From JALZDI01 sp965653225 (GTDB lineage: Bacteria; Actinomycetota; Actinomycetes; Propionibacteriales; Nocardioidaceae): a stretch of DNA of 41,217 nt. Location: positions 1-41,217 of the forward strand of contig CBFGZI010000021.1 of the NCBI GenBank assembly GCA_965653225.1. The letters run 5' to 3'. Shown piece after piece: positions 1 to 8,386 of this stretch. The notes under the pieces were generated by a model. It saw nothing but the letters and a program-made list of their open reading frames with translations, was not told where the DNA came from and searched no databases. Each line of letters starts with the position of its first letter. Position 1 is the stretch's first letter. Made by a program: the position numbers and the translations under genes.

Positions 1-75
1 GGAGCCGACGCCCGGATTCGAACCGGGAACCGCTCGATTACAAGTCGAGTGCGCTGCCAGTTGCGCCACGCCGGC
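1..75 (-). tRNA. tRNA-Thr(UGU)
   Basis: Read on the minus strand, the sequence folds into a complete cloverleaf. The acceptor stem GCCGGCG pairs with CGTCGGC with one G-U. The anticodon stem-loop is CTCGA-CTTGTAA-TCGAG, which puts TGT at positions 34-36, so it decodes ACA as threonine. The T arm is CCGGG-TTCGAAT-CCGGG. The mature body is bases 75 down to 3, with discriminator U at base 3. Bases 2-1 read CC and look like the start of an encoded CCA that continues outside the window. Confidence 0.95.
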
Positions 76-124
76 CGGTCGCGGTGGTACCGCGGTTGAG
101 CCATGGTAGCCAGCGGGCGGGACA

Positions 125-763
125 ATGGCGTACGTGCCTGAGAACGATCCGACGCCCGTGGAGGCCGCGCTGCGCAAGCAGCCGGCCCAGCAGCGCAGCA
201 TGGAACGGGTCGGGCACATTCTGGACGCCGCCGGTGAGCTGGTGGACGAGCGCGGCTACGCCGCGATCACCACGTCGCTGGTCGCACGGCGCGCCCAGGT
301 GCCGCCCGGCACGCTGTACGAGTTCTTCGCCGACAAGCGCGCCGTGGTGCAGGCCGCGGCCGCGCGCAACCTCGAGCGGTTCGGGCAGCGGGTCGCGACC
401 GCGATCGCGGAGAACCGGCCGGCCGACCTGCGCGCGGCCGCCGCGCTGATGCTCGACCTGTACGTCGAGATGAGCCGCGAGGACCGGGGCTTCCGCGCCG
501 TGCGTTTCGGCGACGTCGTCGACACCCACCTGTTCGACCCGAAGGAGGACAACGACGCCCTGGCGGCGGCGCAGTTCGCCACCATGCTCCGAAACGTGCT
601 GCGCATCGAGGACACCCCCGAGCTGCGGCGCGCGCTCGTGCTGGCGATCAAGATCGCCGACGTCCTCGTGGGATACGCCTTCGAGGTGGACGACTCCGGC
701 GACGACTGGGTGCTGGCGCGTACCCGCATGCTGGTCGACCATCACCTGGCGGAGGTCACCTGA
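125..763 (+). CDS. TetR-family transcriptional regulator
   Basis: A 212-residue protein with the TetR plan: an N-terminal helix-turn-helix at about residues 28-75 (ILDAAGELVDERGYAAITTS, then PPGTLYEFFADKRAVV), followed by an all-helical ligand-binding region. The ATG at 125 has only a weak purine-rich ribosome site (ggcggga). It is not KstR or KstR2: outside the HTH it does not resemble either, and kstR2 lies elsewhere in the window. The leader has a short inverted repeat (GCGGT/ACCGC, 81-93) that could be its own operator. It lies 55 bases upstream of the methyltransferase on the same strand. Its ligand and targets cannot be told from the sequence. Confidence 0.85.
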   Translation: MAYVPENDPTPVEAALRKQPAQQRSMERVGHILDAAGELVDERGYAAITTSLVARRAQVPPGTLYEFFADKRAVVQAAAARNLERFGQRVATAIAENRPADLRAAAALMLDLYVEMSREDRGFRAVRFGDVVDTHLFDPKEDNDALAAAQFATMLRNVLRIEDTPELRRALVLAIKIADVLVGYAFEVDDSGDDWVLARTRMLVDHHLAEVT

Positions 764-818
764 GCGCGCGGGTATCTTGCAGTCCCACCGTGCGTCGTAC
801 GCCCCTGGAGCCGCCCCG

Positions 819-1463
819 ATGATGCCTGCACACCTGCTCGACGCGGCCGAGCGCGCTACCGGTTTCATGCCGACGCCGGAAGGGCTTGCGCTGCACGAGG
901 CGGCGCGTGAGGCGCTCGCCCGCGGGCCGGTCCTGGAGGTCGGCACGTACTGCGGCAAGTCGACGCTGTTCCTGGCCGCCGCGGCGCGCGAGGTCGGCGG
1001 CCTGGTGGTCACGGTCGACCACCACCGCGGCTCCGAGGAGCACCAGGTCGGCTGGGAGTACCACGACCCGGACCTGGCCGACGAGCACGGCACCATCGAC
1101 ACGCTCGGCCGCTTCCGCCGCACGCTTGCCGACTCCGGTCTGGAGGAGCACGTCATCGCGGTCGTGGGCCGCTCGGCCGACATTGCCGCGATCTGGCATA
1201 CGCCGCTGGGCATGGTCTTCGTCGACGGCGGCCACACCGACGAGGCAGCAACCGCCGACTACGAGGGATGGGCCCACCGCATCGTCGACGGCGGGTTGCT
1301 GGTCATCCACGACGTGTTCCCCGACCCGGCCGACGGCGGGCAGGCGCCGTACCGGATCTTCTGCCGTGCTCTCGACGGCGGCTCGTTCGTTGAGCACCAC
1401 GTCGAGGGGTCGCTGCGCGTGCTGCGCAGGGTTCGCGGCGACGCCGGCGACCCGGTCGACTGA
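819..1463 (+). CDS. class I SAM-dependent methyltransferase (Methyltransf_24 type)
   Basis: A 214-residue Rossmann-fold protein. Residues 38-48 carry the SAM-binding motif I (VLEVGTYCGKS), residues 61-66 the acidic motif II (VTVDHH), and the middle has FVDGGHTDEAATADYEGW, typical of the Methyltransf_24 group. I chose the ATG at 819 because CTGGAG lies 8 bases upstream; a TTG at 777 would give a longer protein with no ribosome site. The substrate is unknown. It precedes the KstR operator of fadE26, so it is a neighbour of the sterol operon rather than a likely member. Confidence 0.8.
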   Translation: MMPAHLLDAAERATGFMPTPEGLALHEAAREALARGPVLEVGTYCGKSTLFLAAAAREVGGLVVTVDHHRGSEEHQVGWEYHDPDLADEHGTIDTLGRFRRTLADSGLEEHVIAVVGRSADIAAIWHTPLGMVFVDGGHTDEAATADYEGWAHRIVDGGLLVIHDVFPDPADGGQAPYRIFCRALDGGSFVEHHVEGSLRVLRRVRGDAGDPVD

Positions 1464-1505
1464 GCCGGCGTCGACAGCGCGGTGCGGTACCGGCTAGTCT
1501 GTGAC

Positions 1506-1519
1506 TAGAACGTGTTTCA
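1506..1519 (+). promoter_or_regulatory. KstR operator upstream of fadE26
   Basis: TAGAACGTGTTTCA matches the mycobacterial KstR consensus TnnAACnnGTTnnA at every fixed position. It lies 33 bases before the fadE26 GTG start, leaving room for a leader with the visible GGAGG ribosome site. KstR is the TetR-type repressor of sterol side-chain and ring A/B genes and is released by steroid-CoA ligands. Confidence 0.85.
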
Positions 1520-1552
1520 GATTCGCGCTGAAGACGGCCCGCCGGAGGCACC

Positions 1553-2731
1553 GTGCACATCGCCTACACGCCCGAGCAGGACGCGCTGCGCCGCGAGCTT
1601 CGCGACTACTTCGCGGCGCTGATGACACCCGAGCGCCGGGCCGGTTTGGAGACCGGCGGCGAGTACGGCGACGGCGAGGCGTACAAGGACATCGTGCGGC
1701 AGATGGGCCGTGACGGCTGGCTGTCCCTGGGCTGGCCGAAGGAGTACGGCGGGCAGGACCGGCCGATGCTCGACCAGCTGATCTTCACCGACGAGGCCGT
1801 AGTCGCGGGCGTGCCGGTGCCGTTCCTGACGCTGAACACGATCGCGCCGACGCTGATGAGGTTCGGTACCGAGCAGCAGCGGTCCGACCTGGTGCCGCGG
1901 ATCGGCCGCGGCGAGGTGCACTTCGCGATCGGCTACTCCGAGCCCGAGGCCGGCACCGACCTGGCCAGCCTGCGTACCCGCGCGGTCCGCGACGGCGACG
2001 ACTACGTCATCAACGGCCAGAAGATGTGGACCAGCCTGATCAGGTACGCCGACTACGTCTGGCTTGCCTGCCGTACCGACCCCGACGCGGCCAAGCACAA
2101 GGGACTCTCCATCCTCATCGTGCCGACCGACGCGGAGGGGTTCTCCTGGACACCGGTGGAGACCGTGGCCGGGCCGAGCACCAGCGCGACGTACTACGAG
2201 GACGTGCGTGTGCCGGTCGCCAACCTGGTCGGCGAGGAGCACAAGGGCTGGCCGCTGATCACCAACCAGCTCAACCACGAGCGGGTCGCGCTGACCTCGG
2301 CCGCGCCGATCGTGCACGCGCTGAGCGAGGTGCGTGCCTGGGCCCAGCAGGCCAAGCTCGCCGACGGGCGGCGCGTCATCGACCAGGAGTGGGTGCAGAT
2401 CCACCTCGCCCGTGTGCACGCCAAGGCGGAGTTCCTGCGGCTGGTCAACCTCAAGATCGCCTGGGGCGTCGGCAGGGGCCTCAACCCCGCCGACGCCTCG
2501 GCAACCAAGGTGTTCGGCACCGAGTTCGCCACCGAGGCCTACCGGTTGCTGATGGAGGTCGTCGGGCCGAACGCGTACGTGCGCGCCGGCGCCCCCGGCG
2601 CCGTGCTGCGCGGCCGGCTCGAGCGCATGCACCGCTCCTCGCTGATCCTCACCTTCGGCGGCGGCACCAACGAGGTTCAACGCGACATCGTCGCGATGCT
2701 CGGCCTCGGGCTGCCCAGAGCTGATCGCTGA
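1553..2731 (+). CDS. fadE26: Steroid acyl-CoA dehydrogenase FadE26 (ChsE4-type subunit)
   Basis: A 392-residue flavin acyl-CoA dehydrogenase with GYSEPEAGTDLASL at about 127-140 (FAD/substrate loop), the NHERVAL helix at 241-247 and the C-terminal FGGGTNEVQRDI at 368-379. In M. tuberculosis FadE26 and FadE27 form an alpha2-beta2 enzyme that oxidises 3-oxo-cholest-4-en-26-oyl-CoA in the first beta-oxidation cycle of the side chain. The catalytic glutamate is on FadE26, and E243 in NHERV is the likely equivalent here. The start is GTG with GGAGG just upstream. fadE27 and fadD17 follow in the same operon, downstream of a perfect KstR operator. Resemblance to Rv3504 is strong along the whole length. 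Confidence 0.9.
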   Translation: MHIAYTPEQDALRRELRDYFAALMTPERRAGLETGGEYGDGEAYKDIVRQMGRDGWLSLGWPKEYGGQDRPMLDQLIFTDEAVVAGVPVPFLTLNTIAPTLMRFGTEQQRSDLVPRIGRGEVHFAIGYSEPEAGTDLASLRTRAVRDGDDYVINGQKMWTSLIRYADYVWLACRTDPDAAKHKGLSILIVPTDAEGFSWTPVETVAGPSTSATYYEDVRVPVANLVGEEHKGWPLITNQLNHERVALTSAAPIVHALSEVRAWAQQAKLADGRRVIDQEWVQIHLARVHAKAEFLRLVNLKIAWGVGRGLNPADASATKVFGTEFATEAYRLLMEVVGPNAYVRAGAPGAVLRGRLERMHRSSLILTFGGGTNEVQRDIVAMLGLGLPRADR

Positions 2732-2759
2732 GAGCAGATCGCCGAGAGCAGACCGCTGA
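2723..2759 (+). repeat. 14-base tandem repeat across the fadE26 stop codon
   Basis: GATCGCTGAGAGCA (2723-2736) is followed directly by GATCGCCGAGAGCA (2737-2750) and a partial third copy GACCGCTGA (2751-2759). The first copy contains the fadE26 stop codon TGA. The repeat pads the spacer before fadE27 to 64 bases. It looks like a local slippage duplication; I see no stem or operator in it. Confidence 0.8.
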
Positions 2760-2795
2760 CCCGCCGCCGACCGTCCACGACCGAGAAGAGCACCC

Positions 2796-3917
2796 ATGGA
2801 CTTCGACTTCACCGACACCTGTGAGGAGCTGGCCGGGCTGACCCGTCGCATCGTGACGGACCTCGCGACCGACGACGACCTGCGACGCGTCGAACAGGGC
2901 GAGGACCGCTTCGACCGGCGGCTGTGGGAGTCGCTGGCCTCGGCCGGTGTGCTCGGCGCCGCGCTGCCGGAGCACGTTGGCGGTGGCGGCGGCGGCCTGC
3001 TGGAGCAGTGCCGGGTGCTGGCCGAGCTCGGCCGCGGTGTCGCGCCGGTGCCGATGGTGAGCGCGATCGGCATTGGCGCAGGTGCGGTCGCGCGGTTCGG
3101 CACCGAGGAGCAGCAGCAGCGCTGGGCCCGGCCGGCGGCCGCGGGTTCGCTGCTGCTGACCGCGGCACTGGTCGAGGAGGCCCAGCCCTCCCCCGACGCG
3201 CCGACCACGCACGCGGAGCCCGGCGACGACGGGTGGCTGCTGACCGGAGCGAAGACCACGGTGCCCGCCGGGATGGTCGCCGACGCGGTGCTGGTGCCGG
3301 CGACGACCGGCGACGGCGTGGCCGTGTTCGTCGTACCGTCAGACAGCCCCGGGCTGACGCGCGAGCCGCAGGTGGTCGTCGACGGCGACCGGGAGGCGGC
3401 GCTCACGCTGCAACAGGTGCCGGTCGGTCACGACGCGCTGCTGGGCTCGGTGGACGACGGCGCGGCGGTCGTGCGGTGGATGCTCGACCACGGCGTGCTC
3501 GCCACCTGCGCGCTGCAGCTCGGGACGGTCGAGCGGGCGCTGGAGATGACCGCGGAGTACGCCAAGCAGCGGGTGCAGTTCGACCGTCCGGTGGGCAGTT
3601 TCCAGGCGGTGAGCCAGCGTCTCGCTGACGCATACATCGACGTCGAGGGCATCCGGCTCACGCTGTGGCAGGCGGCCTGGCGGATGTCGGAGGGGCTGGA
3701 CTGCGAGGCCGAGCTCGCCACGGCGAAGTTCTGGGCCGCCGACGCCGGTCACCGGGTCGCGCACACCGCCGTACACGTGCACGGCGGTGTGGGCATCGAC
3801 ATGGACTACCCGCTACACCGCTACTTCGTCGCCGCCAAGCGCAACGAGTTCACACTCGGTGCGGCCACCGAGCAGCTGCGCCGCCTCGGCCGTCTGCTCG
3901 CCGACGAGCCGGTATGA
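2796..3917 (+). CDS. fadE27: Steroid acyl-CoA dehydrogenase FadE27 (ChsE5-type subunit)
   Basis: A 373-residue acyl-CoA dehydrogenase-fold protein resembling Rv3505, the partner of FadE26. It keeps the late motif YAKQRVQFDRPVGSFQAV at about 249-266 and HVHGGVGIDMDYPLHRYF near 328-345. In homotetrameric relatives the second motif carries a catalytic glutamate before the P/H-L-x-R-Y segment; here that position reads MDYP, with Asp instead. This fits a subunit that supplies structure and FAD contacts while FadE26 provides the base. The glycine run GGGGGG near residues 63-68 is unusual for this loop. The ATG at 2796 follows a GAGAAG-like ribosome site; the gene overlaps fadD17 by ATGA. Confidence 0.9.
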   Translation: MDFDFTDTCEELAGLTRRIVTDLATDDDLRRVEQGEDRFDRRLWESLASAGVLGAALPEHVGGGGGGLLEQCRVLAELGRGVAPVPMVSAIGIGAGAVARFGTEEQQQRWARPAAAGSLLLTAALVEEAQPSPDAPTTHAEPGDDGWLLTGAKTTVPAGMVADAVLVPATTGDGVAVFVVPSDSPGLTREPQVVVDGDREAALTLQQVPVGHDALLGSVDDGAAVVRWMLDHGVLATCALQLGTVERALEMTAEYAKQRVQFDRPVGSFQAVSQRLADAYIDVEGIRLTLWQAAWRMSEGLDCEAELATAKFWAADAGHRVAHTAVHVHGGVGIDMDYPLHRYFVAAKRNEFTLGAATEQLRRLGRLLADEPV

Positions 3918-5536
3918 GCGCAGACCCCGCTCGCACGGTCGCGGACCTGCTGCTGCGGCGCGAGCACGACGACCGTCCGGGGCTGCGCTTCGAGGACCGG
4001 GAGTGGACCTGGGCCGAGCACGTACGGCTGTCGCAGCAGCGCGCGCACTGGCTGGCGGGCCGGCGCGACCCCGGGCGGCCGTTCCACGTCGGGCTGCTGC
4101 TGGACAACGTGCCGGAGTTCTCGTTCCTGCTCGGCGCCGCGGCGCTCGGCGGTGCCGTGGTGGTCGGGCTCAACCCGGTGCGCCGCGGCGAGGCCCTGGC
4201 CCGCGACGTACGGCACAGCGACTGCCAGCTGCTGGTCACGGAGCCGCGCCACCGTCACCTCCTCGACGGCCTCGACCTCGGCCTCGCGCCCGACCGCGTC
4301 CACGACGTCGACTCCCCCGACTGGGCGCAGTCACTCCAGGACGGGATTGGCGCGCAGGTCCGCCCGGCCGAGCCGGACGACCTGTTGATGCTGATCTTCA
4401 CGTCCGGGACCGACGGCGACCCCAAGGCCGTGCGCTGCACGCACCGCAAGGTGGTCGCGCCTGGGCTGATGCTGGCCGAACGGATGGGCCTGGGCCACGA
4501 CGACTGCGCGTACGTCGCCATGCCGATGTTCCACTCCAACGCGGTCATGGCCGGGTGGGGCGTCGCCCTCGCGGCCGGCGCCACACTGGCGCTGCGGCGG
4601 TCGTTCTCGGCCTCGGGGTTCCTGCCCGACGTACGCCGGTTCGGCGCCACCTACGCCAACTACGTCGGCAAGCCGCTGTCGTACGTGCTCGCGACGCCGG
4701 CCCGGCCCGACGACGCCGACAACCCGCTGAGGATCGTGTACGGCAACGAGGGTGCGGAGCCGGACCTCGCCGAGTTCGGCCGCCGGTTCGGCTGCGCCGT
4801 CGTGGACGGCTTCGGCTCGACCGAAGGCGGGGTCGCAGTCTCGCGCGTGCCGGGGACGCCGCCGGGCTCCCTGGGCAAGCCGATCGACGGCGTCAGGGTG
4901 CTGGACCCGCACACCGGCCACGAGTGCCCCACGGCCAGGTTCGAAGGCGGAGCCCTGGCCAACCCGGACGAGGCCGTCGGCGAGCTGGTGAACACCACCG
5001 GGCCGGGCGCCTTCGCCGGCTACTACAAGGAGCCGGAGGCCGAGGCGGCCCGGATGCGCGACGGCATGTACTGGAGCGGCGACCTGGCCTACCGCGCCGC
5101 GGACGGCTCCCTCTACTTCGCCGGCCGGGCCGGCGACTGGCTGCGCGTGGACGGCGAGAACCTGGGCACGGCGCCGATCGAACGACTGCTGCTGCGCCAC
5201 GCCGACATCGCCCAGGCCGCGGTGTACGCCGTGCCGGACGTCGTCGTCGGCGACCAGGTGATGGCCGCAGTGGTGCTGCGCGACGGAGCCAGGTTCGACG
5301 CCGGCGACTTCGCGGCGTTCCTGGCCGAGCAGCCCGACCTCGGCCCGAAGTCCGCCCCGCGCTACGTGCGGGTCTGCGCCGACCTGCCGCGCGGCCGGAC
5401 GTACAAGGTGCTCAAGCGCGACCTCGGCGCGCAGCGCTGGAACTGTGCCGACCCGGTGTGGGTGCGCACCGAGGGGGGCCAGGGCTACGAGCGGCTCGAC
5501 GACGCACTCAGGAACACCCTGGAAGGTCTCCTGTAG
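3914..5536 (+). CDS. fadD17: Steroid/fatty acyl-CoA synthetase FadD17
   Basis: A 540-residue ANL-superfamily adenylating enzyme. The P-loop is IFTSGTDGDPKAV at about 161-173, the A5-type motif is DGFGSTEGGV, the hinge region is AGRAGDWLRVDGENLGTAPI, and the C-terminal lysine lies in RTYKVLKRDL. The stretches MPMFHSNAVMAGW, ATYANYVGKPLSYVLATP and RIVYGNEGAEPDL match Rv3506 (FadD17) closely from memory. It should attach CoA to a steroid side-chain carboxylate; the precise substrate in this organism is unproven. The start is the ATG at 3914, overlapping the fadE27 stop as ATGA, which implies translational coupling. Relative to M. tuberculosis it has an insertion of about ten residues (ARFEGGALANPD) after the CPT motif. 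Confidence 0.9.
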   Translation: MSADPARTVADLLLRREHDDRPGLRFEDREWTWAEHVRLSQQRAHWLAGRRDPGRPFHVGLLLDNVPEFSFLLGAAALGGAVVVGLNPVRRGEALARDVRHSDCQLLVTEPRHRHLLDGLDLGLAPDRVHDVDSPDWAQSLQDGIGAQVRPAEPDDLLMLIFTSGTDGDPKAVRCTHRKVVAPGLMLAERMGLGHDDCAYVAMPMFHSNAVMAGWGVALAAGATLALRRSFSASGFLPDVRRFGATYANYVGKPLSYVLATPARPDDADNPLRIVYGNEGAEPDLAEFGRRFGCAVVDGFGSTEGGVAVSRVPGTPPGSLGKPIDGVRVLDPHTGHECPTARFEGGALANPDEAVGELVNTTGPGAFAGYYKEPEAEAARMRDGMYWSGDLAYRAADGSLYFAGRAGDWLRVDGENLGTAPIERLLLRHADIAQAAVYAVPDVVVGDQVMAAVVLRDGARFDAGDFAAFLAEQPDLGPKSAPRYVRVCADLPRGRTYKVLKRDLGAQRWNCADPVWVRTEGGQGYERLDDALRNTLEGLL

Positions 5537-5642
5537 GTGCAGAGCGTTCCCGGGTAGTCGCCTGCCATCCCGGCCGCACGGCGTGAGTCTGTGACTGACA
5601 CGCGACCGCGCGCGGCCGCGCCTCGCCCGGACCGCACGGGCG

Positions 5643-6749
5643 CTACTTCTGCAGCGAGTGCAGGTGTTCCACAGTGCGGGCGTACTCCTCGACGATCTCG
5701 GCGAACAGCTCCGCGACCGGGCGTTCGGCGTTCATCCGGCCGACGATCTGGCCGGCGGGCATCGCCACCGTGGTCGGGTCGCCGGCCTGGTTCATCCGCT
5801 GGTGCGCCTCCGCGACGAGGATGTTCTGCAGCGGCATCGGCAGCGGCGCGGGTGCGTCCTCCTCCTCCCAGGCCTGCGTCCACCGGTTCCGCAGCAGCCG
5901 CGCCGGCTTGCCGGTGTAGATGCGGGTGCGCACGGTGTCGGACGACGACGCGGCCAGCAGCGCGCGCTTGATGGTGTCGTACTCCCCGCCGAGCTTGTAC
6001 TCGGCGGCGGTCAGCCACGCGGAGCCCATCCACACGCCCTGTGCGCCCAGCGCCAGCGCCGCGGCCGCCTGGCGGCCCGACCCGATGCCGCCCGCGGCCA
6101 GCACCGGCACGTCACCGCCGACCGCGTCGACGATCTCGGGAGTCAGCACCATCGTGGCGACCTCGCCGGTGTGGCCCCCGGCCTCGTAGCCCTGCGCGAC
6201 GACGATGTCGACGCCGTTGTCGACGTGGCTGCGCGCGTGCGCGGCCTTGCCGGCCAGCGCCGCCACCGGCACGTCGGCGTCGTGCGCCCGGTCGATCACG
6301 TCCTTGGGAGGCGACCCGAGCGCGTTCGCGATCAGCCGGATGGGGTGCGACAGCGCGACGTCGACGTGGGCGCGGGCCACCGAGTGCAGCCAGCCCATGA
6401 CCGCGTCGCGGTGCTCGACGTCCTCGCCCAGCGGCGGTACGCCGAGCTTGCGCAAGGTGTCGTCGACGAACTTCTTGTGCTCCTCGGGCACCAGGGCACC
6501 GAGGTCGGTGGGTGTCCCCTCGGTGGGCACCTTCATCGGCATGACGACGTCGACGCCGTACGGCTTGCCGTCGGTGTTTCCGTCCATCCAGCCGAGGACC
6601 GCGTCGAGCTCCTCGGCCCCGTTGAAGCGGACGCAGCCGAGCACGCCCATGCCGCCGGCACGGGTGATGGCCGCGGCGACGTGCTCGGACGGGGTGAACC
6701 CGAAGATCGGGTAGTCGATACCGAGCTGGTCGCAGATCGGGGTTCGCAT
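5643..6749 (-). CDS. Nitronate monooxygenase/2-nitropropane dioxygenase-family flavoprotein
   Basis: A 368-residue TIM-barrel FMN enzyme of the NMO family: the N-terminus is MRTPICDQLGIDYPIFGF, the phosphate-binding GYEAGGHTGEVATMVLTPEI lies in the middle, and VPVLAAGGIGSGRQAAAALALGAQGVWMGSAW follows in order. It starts at 6749, ten bases after the fadD19 stop, so the two form one operon behind a KstR operator. It is distinct from the ipdC-type gene further right. Co-transcription with fadD19 suggests a redox step on a sterol intermediate (ene-reduction or oxidation), but family members vary widely and nitronate oxidation itself cannot be assumed. Longer upstream reading frames would run into fadD19 and are not needed. 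Confidence 0.85.
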   Translation of the reverse strand: MRTPICDQLGIDYPIFGFTPSEHVAAAITRAGGMGVLGCVRFNGAEELDAVLGWMDGNTDGKPYGVDVVMPMKVPTEGTPTDLGALVPEEHKKFVDDTLRKLGVPPLGEDVEHRDAVMGWLHSVARAHVDVALSHPIRLIANALGSPPKDVIDRAHDADVPVAALAGKAAHARSHVDNGVDIVVAQGYEAGGHTGEVATMVLTPEIVDAVGGDVPVLAAGGIGSGRQAAAALALGAQGVWMGSAWLTAAEYKLGGEYDTIKRALLAASSSDTVRTRIYTGKPARLLRNRWTQAWEEEDAPAPLPMPLQNILVAEAHQRMNQAGDPTTVAMPAGQIVGRMNAERPVAELFAEIVEEYARTVEHLHSLQK

Positions 6750-6759
6750 CAGGCTCCCG

Positions 6760-8376
6760 TCAGGCCGGGGTGGGCGTGGTCGCAGCCTCGCGCACGAGCC
6801 GCTGCGCCCACGGGTAGTCGGGCTTGCCGCTCGGGTGCCGACGGATGCTCTCGACCAGGTGCACCTCGCGCGGCACCTTGTAGCCGGCGATGCGTGTCCG
6901 CACGAAGCCGTCGATGTCCTGCACGGTCGGCTCCCTGCCGTCGCGCGGCTGCACAACTGCGACCACGCGTTGGCCGAACCGCTCGTCGGGCGCCCCGACG
7001 ACGAGCACGTCGAACACGTCGGGGTGCGCCTTGACGGCGTCCTCGACCTCCTCGGGGAACACCTTCTCGCCGCCGGTGTTGATGCAGTTGGACCCGCGGC
7101 CCAGCAGCGTGATGGTGCCGTCGTCCTCGACGCGGGCCATGTCGCCGGGGATGGAGTAGCGCACGCCGTTGACCTCGGTGAACGTCCTGGCCGTCTTGTC
7201 CGGGTCCTTGTGGTAGCGCAGCGGGATGTGCCCGGACCGGGCGAGCCGCCCGACGCCACCGGAGCCGGGCTCGATGGGGTCGCCCGCCTCGTCGATGACG
7301 ATCGTGCCCTCGCCACGGTTGACCCGCGGGCCGCCGTGGTCCTGGTCGTCCTTGGTGATCACGCCGATGCCGGAGAAGCCGGTCTCGGAGGACCCGATGG
7401 TGTCGGTGAGCACGATGTTGGGGAACGTCTCGAGGTACTGCTGCTTGACCGAGGACGAGAAGATCGCGGCGCCGCTGCTGAGCGCGAGCAGCGTCGAGCC
7501 GTCGTAGGCGCCGGACTCGTACGCCTCGATCATCGGCCGGGCCATGGCGTCACCCGTGATCGCCATGACGTTGACCTTCTCCTGCTCCACCAGCCGCCAT
7601 ACCTCGTGCGCGTCGAACTTCGGCATCAGCACGACGGTGCTGGCGGTGAACAGGGCACCGAGTGCCGCCCACTGGGCCGCGCCGTGCATCATCGGCGCCA
7701 CGGGGAAGCGCACCAGCGGGCCGCCCTCGGCGCCGTCGCGGGCGAGCTTCCACTCGTCCTCGACGGGCTCGTTGGTCATGAAGTCGATGCCGCCGCCGAG
7801 CACGCGCCACACGTCCTCCTGCCGCCACACCACGCCCTTGGGCATGCCGGTGGTGCCGCCGGTGTAGAGCATGTACAGGTCGTCGGCGCTGCGCTCGCCG
7901 AAGTCGCGTTCGGGTGAGGAGTCCGCCAGCGCGGTCTCGTACTCCACCGGGGCGTAGTCGCCCGTGTCCTCGCTGGTGCCGTCCTCGACCACGATGGTGT
8001 GCCGGACCGCCGGGACGCGGGGCAGCACGGCGGCCATCTTCGGGGCGTAGCGCCGCTGGTGCAGCACGACCTCGAGGTCGGCGTCGTCGAAGATGTAGGC
8101 CAGCTCGTCCTCGACGTAGCGGTAGTTGATGTTGATGGGCACCGCGCGGATCTTGAACAGCGCGAACATGGTCTCGATGAACTCGACCGAGTTCAGCGAG
8201 TAGATGCCCACCTTCGACTCGCGGCCGACGCCCTGGCCGGCCAGGTGGTGCGCGAGCCGGTTGGCGCGCTCCTCGAGCTCGGCGAAGGTCACCCGGCGCC
8301 CGTCGCAGACCACCGCCGGACGGTCCGGCGCGAGGTCGACGGCGTGCTCGAGCATGTCCGCGATGTTGAAAGCCAC
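6760..8376 (-). CDS. fadD19: Steroid-CoA ligase FadD19
   Basis: A 538-residue ANL-family acyl-CoA synthetase with P-loop MLYTGGTTGMPKGVVWR, IGSSETGF, the hinge LLGRGSNCINTGGEKVFPEEVE and the catalytic lysine segment RHPSGKPDYPWA. The whole sequence tracks Rv3515c (FadD19) from memory. FadD19 activates C26 steroid acids, and in Rhodococcus it is required for degrading C24-branched side chains. The ATG at 8394 lies inside the KstR operator, so I start at the GTG at 8376, which gives VAFNIADMLEHAVD and aligns with the M. tuberculosis N-terminus. No ribosome site precedes it. A TACTTT element sits 7-12 bases upstream, as expected for a leaderless mRNA. The nitronate monooxygenase-like gene follows. 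Confidence 0.9.
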   Translation of the reverse strand: MAFNIADMLEHAVDLAPDRPAVVCDGRRVTFAELEERANRLAHHLAGQGVGRESKVGIYSLNSVEFIETMFALFKIRAVPININYRYVEDELAYIFDDADLEVVLHQRRYAPKMAAVLPRVPAVRHTIVVEDGTSEDTGDYAPVEYETALADSSPERDFGERSADDLYMLYTGGTTGMPKGVVWRQEDVWRVLGGGIDFMTNEPVEDEWKLARDGAEGGPLVRFPVAPMMHGAAQWAALGALFTASTVVLMPKFDAHEVWRLVEQEKVNVMAITGDAMARPMIEAYESGAYDGSTLLALSSGAAIFSSSVKQQYLETFPNIVLTDTIGSSETGFSGIGVITKDDQDHGGPRVNRGEGTIVIDEAGDPIEPGSGGVGRLARSGHIPLRYHKDPDKTARTFTEVNGVRYSIPGDMARVEDDGTITLLGRGSNCINTGGEKVFPEEVEDAVKAHPDVFDVLVVGAPDERFGQRVVAVVQPRDGREPTVQDIDGFVRTRIAGYKVPREVHLVESIRRHPSGKPDYPWAQRLVREAATTPTPA

Positions 8377-8386
8377 CCCGAAAAAG

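Noticed and set aside
81..93. GCGGT-GGT-ACCGC inverted repeat upstream of the TetR gene
   Set aside because: Only 5-base GC-rich arms, easily a chance event in this composition; not listed as a feature.
1..125. tRNA-Thr end as an integration (att) site
   Set aside because: No integrase gene and no second copy of the tRNA 3' end could be found in the window.
3787..5586. 599-codon plus-strand frame overlapping fadD17
   Set aside because: Arg/Pro/Gly-rich translation with no motif; fadD17 in the other frame has full ANL motifs.
5537..5642. Terminator in the fadD17/NMO convergent gap
   Set aside because: GCGCGCGGCCGCGC is self-complementary, but this is expected in such GC-rich DNA; no clean stem-loop with a defined loop.
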